This document shows positions 33,539-45,500 of a DNA stretch of 64,000 nucleotides, one piece after another. The position numbers and the translations under genes are program-made. The stretch comes from Gyrodactylus bullatarudis (Eukaryota; Platyhelminthes; Monogenea; Gyrodactylidea; Gyrodactylidae). Position 1 is the stretch's first letter. Every line of letters begins with the position of its first letter. The notes below the pieces were generated by a model, which was not told the origin of the DNA, searched no databases, and saw only the letters and a list, made by a program, of their open reading frames with translations. The DNA lies in contig SSNU01000017.1 of assembly GCA_012064415.1 (NCBI GenBank), positions 300,455-364,454 on the forward strand, in the 5' to 3' direction.

Positions 33539-34438
33539 ATGAACTTAAATCCATCAGCAGCTCCTCCGAGTATACCAATTGTTCCTGTTGCTCCGGTCAT
33601 TGGTGGAAATTCTACTCCAAACAACACCATATACATTAATAATCTGAATGAAAAGATTAAGCGTGATGATCTTAAAAAATCATTGTTTGCAGTGTTTGTA
33701 CAATTTGGAAAAATTCTGGATATATTAAGTGCTAAGAATCTAAAAATGAAAGGTCAAGCTTTTATTGTATTCGAAGAAATCAGTCATGCTTCTACCGCTC
33801 TTAGGGCGATGCAAGGATTTCCACTCTATGAAAAACCCATGCGTATTCAGTTTGCTCGAAAGGATAGTGATATTATCTCAAAGAAAAAAGGGACATTCCA
33901 GCCACGACCTTTTCAGGTTTCAGCAAATCATGGACGAGTATCTAACGATCAAATAAATCAACAGCTCATTAATGATGGTTCAACAGCTGGTCTTTCAGCA
34001 AGAGCAATTCGAAGAAGACAAGCCAAAGCTCTTGCTGCTGCTTCCTCTAATAATGCTCATCCAGTATCACACGTCATGCCACCTAATGCTATGCCTCATC
34101 CTCCTCCTCCAGCACCTATTTCTGGTAACAACAATATTGCTCCTGCAGCACCCCTTCAATCAATTCATGCTCCGATTAATCCAGCAAATATTCCTGATCA
34201 ACCCCCGAACAAAATTCTGTTTCTCACTAACCTACCTAGTGATGCTAACGAGTCTATGATTAAAATGTTATTCGAGCAATTTATTGGATTTAAAGAGGTT
34301 CGTATGGTACCAGGTAGAAATGATATTGCATTTGTTGAGTTTACGAGTGAAATCGAATCTGGTAATGCTAAACATGGTCTTCAAGGATTCAATATTCGTC
34401 CCAATCAACCGATTAGGATTACCTTTGCGAAAAAATAA
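33539..34438 (+). CDS. SNRPA: U1 snRNP protein A (U1A), two RRMs
   Basis: Single-exon 299-aa ORF. RRM1 (about 28-110) has RNP2 IYINNLNEKIK, RNP1 MKGQAFIVFEE and AMQGFPLYEKPMRIQFAR, followed by SDIISKKKGTF. A proline/alanine-rich linker (about 175-220) precedes RRM2 with ILFLTNLP, EVRMVPGRNDIAFVEF and a final ITFAKK. The layout and length match vertebrate U1A (282 aa). RRM1 binds stem-loop II of U1 snRNA in the spliceosome. It diverges from copine, whose nearest visible exon ends 141 bp upstream, and is followed 117 bp later by U2B'' in the same orientation. AATAAA at 34469 is its likely poly(A) signal. Confidence 0.95.
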   Translation: MNLNPSAAPPSIPIVPVAPVIGGNSTPNNTIYINNLNEKIKRDDLKKSLFAVFVQFGKILDILSAKNLKMKGQAFIVFEEISHASTALRAMQGFPLYEKPMRIQFARKDSDIISKKKGTFQPRPFQVSANHGRVSNDQINQQLINDGSTAGLSARAIRRRQAKALAAASSNNAHPVSHVMPPNAMPHPPPPAPISGNNNIAPAAPLQSIHAPINPANIPDQPPNKILFLTNLPSDANESMIKMLFEQFIGFKEVRMVPGRNDIAFVEFTSEIESGNAKHGLQGFNIRPNQPIRITFAKK

Positions 34439-34540
34439 TTTTCTAATCAAAACTATCTTGTATTTACCAATAAAATATTGCCGATAAAGCTTTATTTTTA
34501 ATTGCATGCCAAAAAATTGATTTATGAATAACTTTTCTAT

Positions 34541-34550
34541 TTCTTTTTAG
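34541..34550 (+). promoter_or_regulatory. splice-acceptor-like tract just before the U2B'' ATG
   Basis: TTCTTTTTAG ends 5 nt before the U2B'' start codon, and the U1A AATAAA lies 82 nt before that ATG. A polypyrimidine-AG so close to a start codon with so little room for a promoter is what a trans-splice acceptor in a two-gene operon looks like. A cis intron in the 5' UTR is the alternative. Confidence 0.45.
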
Positions 34551-34555
34551 ATATC

Positions 34556-35230
34556 ATGGATATTCGGCCAAATCAGACATTGTATGTGAATAATCTGAAT
34601 GATAAAATCAAAAAGAATGACCTCAAAAGAGCCCTATACTATTTGTTCAGCCAATATGGCCGAATGATTGACATCATTGCAATGAAGACCATGAAGATGC
34701 GTGGCCAAGCTTTTATTATCTACGCTGATATATCATCGGCTTCGTCAGCCTATAAAATGCTCCAAGGTTTCCATCTATTCCAAAGACCTATGCGCATTCA
34801 ATACGCTAAACGTGATAGTACTCAAGTGGCTAGAAATAAAGGATTATCTGTTGAAGCACTCAAGAAGAAAGAGGAAGAACGAGAGAAACGTCGTAGGAAG
34901 AAACTGGCACAACGTCTAGCTCAGCAAGCTCAACCTGCTGTCCCCCCCTCGGCACCACAAATGGGCAATGAAATTCAGAACCTTGTTGATCAAGCAGAAG
35001 AAACTAATAACATTTTGTATTTGAGTAATCTCCCTGAAGAGACCACTGATGCCATGTTGTCTATGCTATTCAGTCAGTTTACCGGATTCCGAGAATCTCG
35101 TAAGGCAACCGGAGGCGTGGCATTTATCGAGTATGATACAGATACTCAGGCAGCTGCTGCCAAATCAGCGTATGAAGGATTCAAACTTACTCCGACTCAT
35201 TGTATGGAGATAAAGTTTGCCAAAAAATAG
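34556..35230 (+). CDS. SNRPB2: U2 snRNP protein B'' (U2B''), two RRMs
   Basis: Single-exon 224-aa ORF, matching U2B'' length (225 aa). The start MDIRPNQTLYVNNLND is characteristic of U2B''. RRM1 has KMRGQAFIIYAD and RPMRIQYAKRDS; a Lys/Arg/Glu-rich linker (about 100-125) follows; RRM2 has ILYLSNLPEETTDAMLSM, FSQFTGFRE and a terminal EIKFAKK. With U2A' it binds stem-loop IV of U2 snRNA. Compared with U1A, the segment after RRM1 lacks SDIISK and reads STQVARNKG. The tandem arrangement fits descent from one ancestral gene, and the short gap with an acceptor-like tract suggests co-transcription with U1A. Confidence 0.94.
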   Translation: MDIRPNQTLYVNNLNDKIKKNDLKRALYYLFSQYGRMIDIIAMKTMKMRGQAFIIYADISSASSAYKMLQGFHLFQRPMRIQYAKRDSTQVARNKGLSVEALKKKEEEREKRRRKKLAQRLAQQAQPAVPPSAPQMGNEIQNLVDQAEETNNILYLSNLPEETTDAMLSMLFSQFTGFRESRKATGGVAFIEYDTDTQAAAAKSAYEGFKLTPTHCMEIKFAKK

Positions 35231-36572
35231 ACTTTTTGTACATTTTTTATGAAAATAGTAATCATGATTGTAAAGAATAAAACGTATATCTACTTTGAAG
35301 TAGTTATCATCATAGATATTATTATTTTCTATTTCAGCAAATATTTTTTAGGCTTGGCAAAATTCCATAGTCACATAACTTATGAGTTATCTAGGGCTGT
35401 AAATTTGCGATTTTTGATACTTTGCTTGTTTCCTTTTCCGAATAGTATAAAAAATTGATTCCTTACCTCTATTAAAATAAAATTCCGAATTACTCCATTA
35501 TTTCTACCTGATAAGAAATATGTTCCTTAGATTAAACGGTCAGACTAATGCCTTTTACTTAACTCAGGTAAAAGTTGAATCATATTTTTCTTTTTTGTCT
35601 CTGAGTTTTTGACACGAGCCTTAGTGAGTTAAATATTTGAAATAAGTCCTGAACAATAAATCTGATTCTTTAAAAAAGTTTTTTAATTTGAATTCGAACA
35701 GATAATCTTTTTGAAATTAAATAAAATAATTTTTCAAAAAACTTACCACCCTACTTAATAAACCAAAATACCCGCGTCGATTTTTTCTTTCAAGACGATT
35801 TTCATCTAACTCTAGTAGAGGTCCTCTACTACTTATAAGTTATAACTTATAACATTTAATTGAATTTTTTGCTCACTACAATTCACCGTTCTAAATTCAA
35901 AAATATTATTTCTAGCTAGTAAATCTTGTAAAGATAAACTTTGTTTTTTTCAGTTTACTATGCTTCAACTCATGTACATTGTACATGATATAACTTGTAT
36001 ATCGAAGAAAATCTTCAAATAATAATGAAAGAAAAAAATACATTATTAAAGTATTTATTAAATATAAATCTTAAATAATAACAATAATTTATCAAATTAT
36101 CCTATTGCCCAAATTCATATTGTACATTTAGACAAACTGTTGTATTGCAACTTATGTATGAATAACTTTTGTAAATATGCATATGTATTAAATATAGATT
36201 AGTTAGTAATCATAAGTAGGTATTACGAATGAAAATTATCAATTTTTCAATCAATCCAAGTACAAAGAGGTTCTCATAATCAAATTCAATATCACAATGA
36301 AGAAATTTAGCTCCCCAGGTTTAGTTATCTCTTTATAAATTTTCTTTGAAATAATATACTATTTCTTTCAATGAAAAGATTTTTTTAGAATAATTATAAA
36401 ATTTCGATGCTTAATCACGATTCATTCATCAGAAGTTTGATGAATTTAACATAATAATCCTGGGAAGACAATATTTTAGTTTGGAGTAGGATTTTGGAGA
36501 ATTCTTTACAATTTGTTATAATACATTTGATTACGATTATGTACAACGATTTTAATACGAAATAAAATTAAA
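35231..36572. other. intergenic region between U2B'' and the phosphatase 3' end
   Basis: Convergent 3' flanks, very AT-rich. U2B'' poly(A)-like AATAAAA occurs near 35276. A short palindrome ATAAGTTATAACTTAT is at about 35837-35852. No exon recognised. Confidence 0.5.
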
Positions 36573-39500
36573 TCATAGGGAATAACCTTCGTAGGAAGAG
36601 ATGTATTCAAGAGCAGCAGAATAACAAAATTGATATTGTTCCAGAGACTGTACAAGACCAGGTCGTTGAGTTCTCAGATGGCGTATTGTTAAGAACGTAT
36701 CTACAACTCCTTCGAAACGCATTCTCTCCAATATTACTGATAAGGCAAGAAATAGACCAGTTCTGCCAAAACCATGATCACAGTGAACTGTAATTGGCCC
36801 ATCTTGGCCGAATTGATCTTTCGTCTTGTGAATTTGATTTAAAAATTCTATGAAATTCTCTGATGATTGTGGAATCTAAAAGGAAAATAATAATTAAATT
36901 TTATTATTTAATTAAAGAATTCAATCTGATCAAAGATAGGCTATTTAATGAATTTTGAAAATGCACGAAATCTACACTTTTTCAACGTTTGAGTCCAAAT
37001 ATTTCGGATCAAGATAAGACGAAAAATTCAAATTTGACCATGATGCTTCGATTTTCTACAATAATAAGGAATTTTTGTTGACTATGAATTCGAAATCTTT
37101 GTCTACTGTTAATTTGAAATACCAGCATTTGATTGCTTCAAATCTTTGAAATCGGTGAAAAATTTGAGCTCAAATGTTAAAATAGTGGAAATTTTGCGTT
37201 TTTTAGAAATACTTTAACTGAATTTTTTTCAAAATTTGTTTTATTTCAACATTTTTTTCCTGACTATCCGGAGTAAAATTTTGAGTTTTTTGTAAGAATA
37301 GTAAATTCTCATTTTCATTTCAACTAGCTTTATAAACTGTGGCTTATCTAACTAATATGAAGATGGGAATTTATGCTTTTTACAAAACTATGAATTTTTT
37401 CACCAAGAAATCGAATTTGATCAAGATTTTTTGGAATCTAGATCGTAGGTTCCACTTTCAGGATCTGAAGAAAATAATTTGAAAAAAATCAAATTTTAAG
37501 AAAGTTATGGAATATTTAAAATCTAGCGATTGCGCCGGATTCCCATTTTTTTGAACTTTGAGTTAATAATTTTTGTTGATTTAAAAGTGAGAGAGTAATC
37601 AAAAGTTGATTTTTAGGATCACGATTAGTAAAAGAAACCAATTATGACTATGAAAATTTCAATGGACTCGCCAATTTCCTACGATCTAGATTCCAAAAAA
37701 TCTTGATCAAATTCGATTTCTTGGTGAAAAAATTCATAGTTTTGTAAAAAGCATAAATTCCCATCTTCATATTAACTAGCTTTAATATAAACTTATTAAT
37801 AACTGTTAAAATAATCAACTTATCATTAGGGCAATAGTTTTGCATTTTTAGTCTGAAAAATAGCAATACCCTAAACTAACCATTTCTTTAATAATGATCT
37901 AATTTACTTTTCAATGTACCCATTCATACGATAAAACCTAAAAACAATGAAATATAAAAATCAATGATCTACTCTGATTGGTTTAAGAATAATTATCCAA
38001 TAATATTCGAGTTCCTATAGACGGTAGCACATAAGGTTCAAGAGGGTCCGAAATTCTAGAGATTTGATGTCATATGAAGACATTGATTTTATCATGGATA
38101 AAAAAGAAAGGCTTTTTATTTGTATATATTTTTCATTATTTACGTTGTTCAATGAGCATATCAAGATGATAAAATAGCAAAAAATACCTTTTGTTCAAAC
38201 ATAACAAAATTATTTCAGAAATCTAAACAGACACAATAGTATGCTTTATATCATTTAAATCAGATTTCATCGATTATGAACATATTAGAAATAGCATTTT
38301 GACCGCCCTACTTATCATATAATTACAGATAGAGACAACAAGAAAGGAATATGCTCACCTGAGAGTTGGGTCCAGTCTCGATCCAGTCGGTAAATTGGAA
38401 CTGGCGAACTGTTCTCGACTGGCCGTCTCGAGTATCGTTAATCTTGAATTCCCTTAGAGTATAATTCTGCATATTGTATTCTACTTTAGGCTCAATGATA
38501 TAAAATTGGTATCTCGATGGCTTATCACTTGGCCAATATCGACCAACTTCCCCTTGATTAGTTAGGTTAACAAGAATATTCGAGTTCTGCTCCCAGATCA
38601 TACGCCAAAAGTCTTCAATTGTATGATTATTCGGAGATTGTGTAGCTATATACATTCTCCTATTCAAATAACCATCAATATGACTCGCGTTGATATAATC
38701 TGATCCCTCGAGACCGCGTATGAGACTCAAGTGCACTCTGCTCGAGTCATATGGTAACAGAGTTGGTAGGTTATTCTTAATCTCGTTTACACGCTGTATG
38801 GCAGCATTAAATCGAGCATTTGTAACTCTATACTGCATGGTCTTGTTCCATTCTAGTTCAAGGCCAGAGATATTGGTCATTGGATCTATCTGAGTTATAT
38901 TCTTGTAGTGGTTCATCAATGAACGAACTGGAACCTCAGTGTTGCCACTATCGATTGCCTCAATGAGTGTTGTGTAGATAAAAATGTACTGATCTTCAGT
39001 TTGAACCATAAAATTTCTCTGTGACCGAATTCTCGAGACACATTGATAAACATCGATTGTCTTTTCATTTTTTATCTGCTCAAGCATGATATCAACTACG
39101 ATGAATGTACCAGTACGCCCAACGCCAGCTGAACAGTGAACTACAATAGGACCCATTGGCGTATCCATATGGCTATACTGGGTTTTCTTTTGATAGTTGA
39201 TCATTCTCAAATGGTTATAGGATGCTCGAACACGCTTCAAGAATAATAACAGAGGAATCGGATAGTCTGGCGTTCCATGGTCTGGCCAGTGTGTAAACTG
39301 AATGTGTTCAATCTCTCGTACTCTGGTGATGCAGTCGTTAGCAGCGCAAAGATTAAACTTTCTCACGGTGTAATAAGCAAATTCCTTAGTTTCAACTGGT
39401 GTCACCGTTAACATTCCATTGGCAAAAGTCTCTGAGCCTCTAATGGGCCAATATTGGTCACATTTAATTCTGGAACGCTCCTCTAGGCGAGTCATCATGA

Positions 39501-42500
39501 CAATTATATGAACGTTTTGTTCCCAAATCATCCGCCAAAAATCAGATCTCGTTTCACTTGTTGGACCCTTGAAAAATTAATTATTTTTTCAACTTTGACA
39601 TCAATCTTGAAACAAATGTTACTCACTTGGGTAGCAATATAAAAGTTTGGCTTATCATATCCATCAATATAGTTGGCATTGATGTAGTCTGAGCCAAGAA
39701 TACCTTCGATAGGCTGCAGCACAACCCTCGAATGATCATAGGCTACAACATTTGCATATCGATTTTTCATCTTGTTAACTTCCAAGTTTGAATTATCCCA
39801 TGTAAATTGGTGGGGCGGATCAATGTTGGCATACTCTTGACTAATCAAATAATACTGATCTTGGAATAATTTCTGAACGTATTCTTTAAGGTGGCCAATC
39901 GGAATTAGTGAGGAAGATTCCTTTAAATCAAGTCCTAAAATTAAAAAATCTAAATTATTATAGGTTTTGTTATTCGTATTTCTAAAACTCATAAAAAACA
40001 AGCGGAAAAGATATATAAAGCTAATTGATATGAAGTTGGGAATCTATGATTTTTATAGAAATCTCTATATTTTCATCATGAATTCGAATTTTTTGAATAT
40101 TTTTTGGAATCCTACTCATATTGCCCACTTTAACCATTTGAAGAAAAAAAATTATTTTTATGAAAAATATGGCCATTTTTAAAAATCCCATCTTTTCGAA
40201 CTTTGAGCTTAAAATTTTTATTGATTTGAAAGTGGGAGGCTGATCGAAAGAGTTTTTACAGGATCAAGATTAGACAAGAAAATCAATTCAACTGAATCTG
40301 ATTTAATGCATAATCACATTGTCGTTTGGGACCGGAATTTCGAATTTTTGATCATTTTCACTACTTAAAAATCAATGAAATTTCGATTATTCAAAATCTC
40401 TTGAAAATGGGGTAACTGTCGATAATTTGACGGTGCTACTCAGCTTTATTATCTAATCTTGATCCTGAAAAAAACTCTTTCAAATCAATAAAAATTTTCA
40501 GCTCAAAGTTCGAAAAAATGGGATTTCGGCGCCAAATGGGAATTTTAAAAATGGCCATATTTTTCATTAAAAAATTATTTTTTCTGAATTTTTTTCTTCA
40601 AATGGTTAATGTGGGCAATATGAGTAGGATTCCAGAAAATCTTATTAAATCTTATCTTAAAACAAATTCGAATTCTTGATGAAAAAATCGAGATTTCTGT
40701 AAAAATCATAGTTTCCCAACTTCAAATCAACCAATTTGTATTAAATCGAACCTTTAGCCTTGCAAATTGTCGATGATTTGGGTGCCAATTTCTGATTTGA
40801 GATGGTATACTTTTCATCGTACATATCAAAGCTATTGTGTTGCATAGTGTGACTTGAGTAGCCTTGCAACTCCGGGTTCTTTATGAGAGCACTCTTGGAC
40901 AAGCTATTGACACCGTTGGGACCAATAAAAGATGTATTCAAAATTCCATTAGATCTCTGGAGAGTTGAGACATCTTGAAATCCATTACTAGTCCCAAAAG
41001 GACTAGAAGCTGTTGAAATTGGCCCACAAATAGTCTTATTTCCATTGATAAATGAACTGGTGGTTAACATTAGAGGTTGTTTTGCTGTGTCTATGCCGCT
41101 ATTTAGATTACCATTAGTTAAATCTCCATTTCTTGGCTTGCTATTCAAGGCATCGTTTAATTTCAGTTGTGTTGACATTCTTCGTCTAAATGGAATATAT
41201 CAAATGAATTCTACTCGATTAATAATTTTAAACAATGGAAGAAGAAAAAGTTGAAATGTAACTTGAAATATTACTGCATTATCAATTTCTGCAACGACAT
41301 GATTTTCTTCCTCCTGGCCAGAGAAAAAATTGAACGACGGAGGAGAAATTTTTTTTTCAAAATAAAATTATTTTCCTTCTTTAAAATAACATGATATGTA
41401 CATGTGTTTGTCTGGAAGAGAAAACTTTTACAAGACAAAGAGTGGATACAATAAATTATATTATTTTCAAATTACCAATAGAGAACCCCCTTCTTTATCT
41501 TCAATTCAGTTTCAAAGTGATAAAGAATTGAAACATTTTTTTTTCACATTCTCCTAAAGGGATACTACAGGGATGTTTTTACTTGTTTGGACGTTAGCGG
41601 GCGAGAAAATCCTCATCTCACAAAGAGAGGTCCTTTCTTATAGTTCTTATAGTGAAAATTACTAACACAGTTTAACAAAACTAACACTTTTTTCCTCAAT
41701 AGTCTATAAAATTTTGACAGTATGCTCATCAGATCGTTATGATTTCAAAAAATATTCGAATTTGTGGTTTTTCGAATTTTAGGTCTTATTTTTCCTCTTA
41801 TTATAGCTTGCATTACATTTCTAAAAAGACAGAAATTTATGAATCTGGTTTGTAAATCAGGATACCTGTGAAAAATTCAGCTTCAAAAGATTTTTAATGA
41901 AAGTTATGAATACAAATAGTCGAAAATAGCATTATTCTTTGAGATATTTTGAATATTTTGGAGATAATTGCTAATTTTAAGCATAATTCTAAATCCTCCA
42001 ATGAATTTTATTTTTTTGAAAATATCTCTCATACATACCTTAGGAAACAACCAATAAAGATGAGACAAACCAGCAACAGGGCAATTCCAATGCAAGCAAT
42101 TACAATTGCCAATGTGAAATACTTGTTATTGATTAGCCATGAGAAAACAGAGGGGACCTTTCTTATTGGACTGTCATAAATCAGTTGATCTCGGTCAGGA
42201 AAGAAGGCTGGACTCCAGTTTGACGTGGTACATTTTTGTTCATTATTCTCGTCAATAATGCATGCCATCAGGCAAGCCTTGTACATTGTATCGGTAATAA
42301 GCTTCTTATTATCGTGAATAATAAGGCTAGACTCTTCTTCATATAAGGTAAACTTGTCCATTTCTTTCATATTGACAAGATCCCGACGTTTGCGCAATTT
42401 CATCGAGTCAGTGTACATGAGCATTGGGTCACCAAGCAGGAATTGCTTGACTGATTTTTTTGGTGGAAAGAAGCTCTGTGAGAACTGTGCTACAACATAC

Positions 42501-45500
42501 ATTGTTCGTGATGATGGTTTGTCTCGAGCTTCTTCCAATAACTTGAAAGAGATATTATTTTTTGTCGAGAAAAAGAATCTCCTCTGACTTACTCTTTGAA
42601 TGTTGTTTGGTTGGGAACTATTAACAAGATTTCTCGGTGATACAATGAGAAAGTAATTTCGAATTTTGCCAAATCTCTCAGAGACTCTGTATAGATTAAG
42701 GACTACTTGAAGTTTCTCACGTTCAAATGCTGTTGGCTCGGGAAAAGGAACACTTTCAGGACCTATAATTTTAAACAAGAAAATATTAAAAAAAGAACTC
42801 ATTTTTTCCAGAATATTCAAAATTGTGTCTTTAAACTTAATAGTACACATCAAATTAATAATGGGTCATAAAGTTTGTATTACAATACTGGGAATTTTAC
42901 TTCTTAGTCGAATTGCATCGGTATGATTGTTTTTGAAATTCAATTTCCCTTTCAGATCCAAAAGAGTTATTATCAAGACCTCTCAAGTCCTTAATCACTT
43001 ATAGATCTAAAGACTTTGTTTACAACTGTTGATGCCTGAGATTAAAACAAAAATCACTCAAGAAGTAGAAGCTGCCAATGCTGCTGAATGTGCCTATATT
43101 TGGGGACAGTTTAAAAGGACCAAATCTGAGAAAATATTATTTAGAGAACTGGAACCTTTCACCAAGAAATACCTACTTATTGATAGTAGAACTGGATATG
43201 ATATAAATGCCTTATTCGCCATTATTGAGAGTAGATCAAAAGCAATTGAAGCTTTACAAGGACGAAGCTATTAGCTATTCAGAATTCTGTCAAATGGTTT
43301 TTCCCGAGTTCTATCCATCCGTTGCAATGAACAATGTCTTGGCTCGAGTGAGTTTGTATTACAGTTATTTCAGGAAACATTTCAAGATCTTGATAATGAT
43401 TTAACTCTAGACAGTCAAATAAGTCGAAGCGAATTTCTAAATAATAACGAAAAGTTCCGTTTTTATTGAAGTCCTGTAGCATTGACTACAAATCAGTTGA
43501 ATGCTCTGTTCTCTATTGCAGATCAAGATTCAAACGGTTTTTTAGTAGAATCTGAAATACTTGAATTAATGAAAGTTTGGACCACAATATTAATATTAGG
43601 GTTAATTAAAATTGAAGCTGAAATCAGTACCATGGATCGAAATGCAGACGGTGAAATTTCCTATACTGAACTCTTGACTTACAGTAGTAACCTGAGATCA
43701 GTTACTTCGATAGGAAAATATGATGCTCATCGTAAAAACTTTCAGACTGTATTCTGTTTCATTTCAAAGCATCGGAGTATTTTCCAACCATTACCACAAA
43801 AATAAAAAAGTAGAAATAAAATTTGTAAAATTTTTATTCTTTGATTGGTTAATGTTGCATGAGTTGTCTTGTGAAACTATCAAAAGAATTTATCATGATT
43901 GACACTACATGCTGAGACATTAATTCATTATATGACACGTTATTTCAACTTAAACTGGATTGATTTTTTCGTCAGCTTGAATTCATTACATATTAAAACA
44001 TTCCAAGATGCTTTTCTTCAATAAGATTACTTGTTTTTGTTTTTTTTAACATTGGTTTTGAGCTGGGTCACCGATGTCATGAGATTTTAAATGAAAAGAT
44101 TCCAGGATTTTTCACACAAACAAGGGCTTTAATTCGGGCATATTCATGAAAAATATATAGGTTTTTAGAACTAAATATTTGGATGACATTTTTTTAAAAA
44201 TTTGATTGTAAAAAAAAGAAACACTACATACATGTATGGCATATACGCGTTTCGTCTTTATTGAGACTTCTCAGCATACCGTAGGTGACTTAAGCACTTA
44301 TCCCTAGTAACCTAAACCATTTTAACAATTACATTAAGAATCTAAAATACTTATAAAAAATCGTTTGATTATCAAGATATCTAAACTATTCCGTGGTAAG
44401 ATTTCAGCGTTTAGCATTTTTAAGCATACATGACACATTTGCGAAGCTTTTTCGACACAAAATAGTACTTTGTTTCGATGATTCTAAGATTCGGAAATCA
44501 GGTTAAAATTTTTATATCCTACACTAGTTTATATTGTACAGTTCTGAAATCCAATAGATAACTTATAAGTTCAACTAATTAAAAATTTGCAAGAAAGAAT
44601 CTAAATAGTCAAGAGAAGAGACCTAGCCATCTCTCATTTTTCCCAGGATAATAAAAAACCATTCAGTTGATATGATTTATATATGCAAGAGAAAAAGAAA
44701 AATTTTTTCTTCTTCTTTTATTTTATTTACAAATCTCAGGCAATTCAGGATGATTGAATGCTAGACTATACAAATTCAAGTTTGTACTTTTCCCTCACAT
44801 ATTCAAAAAAAGTTCAGTTAAAAAAACTTCTGTTGGTATGAAAGGCAATACAATAAAAATTTATTATTGAATAGGTTTTCACTTCAACTCTCGTAATTCT
44901 TGACCAATACCAAAAGATTCCTTGATATTTATAGAGAATTAAAAGAAATTCCTTTAATCACAGATAGTTCAACGAGATATGGTGTAATAAGAAGTTCTAA
45001 TTACTCAAGATGATTAGAACTTCATCGTCACAAAACTTTTGTTCTGAAGCTCATCAAAGAGGAAAAATTAAGAATCGAGAAGATGTTAGCTATTTTTACA
45101 AATAAAGACCTGGCATCTTTCAATTCAAAAGTTCTATCTTTTACTCAGCTCAGAAAAGTGAAAATTTATATTAATTGAAACGTACGTGATGTCTTGGTGA
45201 TGCAGCTTGTCTCTAGAGGCATACCTTCACTTCCATCAAAGTAAACACTCGTAATATTAAGGGAATATTCAGTATTTGGCTCTAATTTTGTCATGGTAAA
45301 CTTGTAGGAATCATGATTCTTCTCATAAGGCATAAATTTTTCAATTCCAGCAGTAGAATTTGTCACCAAAATACCCGAATTATCATAGTAAATTTGGAGA
45401 CCTTTGAAATGTAGCTAAAAGGGGAGAGGGTATTAGATTTAGGAATAAATTTGGCTTTTGTTTTAATGGATATTTAAAATTCTATAACTGCAAACGTTCA

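Larger units (their letters stand above)
36876..38358. other. last LAR intron (1.5 kb), repeat-filled
   Basis: Occupied by R3 sequence including the perfect inverted repeat 37353-37774 (with further R3 from about 37250), and by an R4 copy (38005-38312) that ends 46 bp before the D1/D2 exon. No additional exon seen. Confidence 0.6.

Noticed and set aside
42989..43480. Functional EF-hand gene using two 18-nt introns
   Set aside because: Even with those introns removed, further frame breaks remain near 43034 and 43230, so a pseudogene is simpler.
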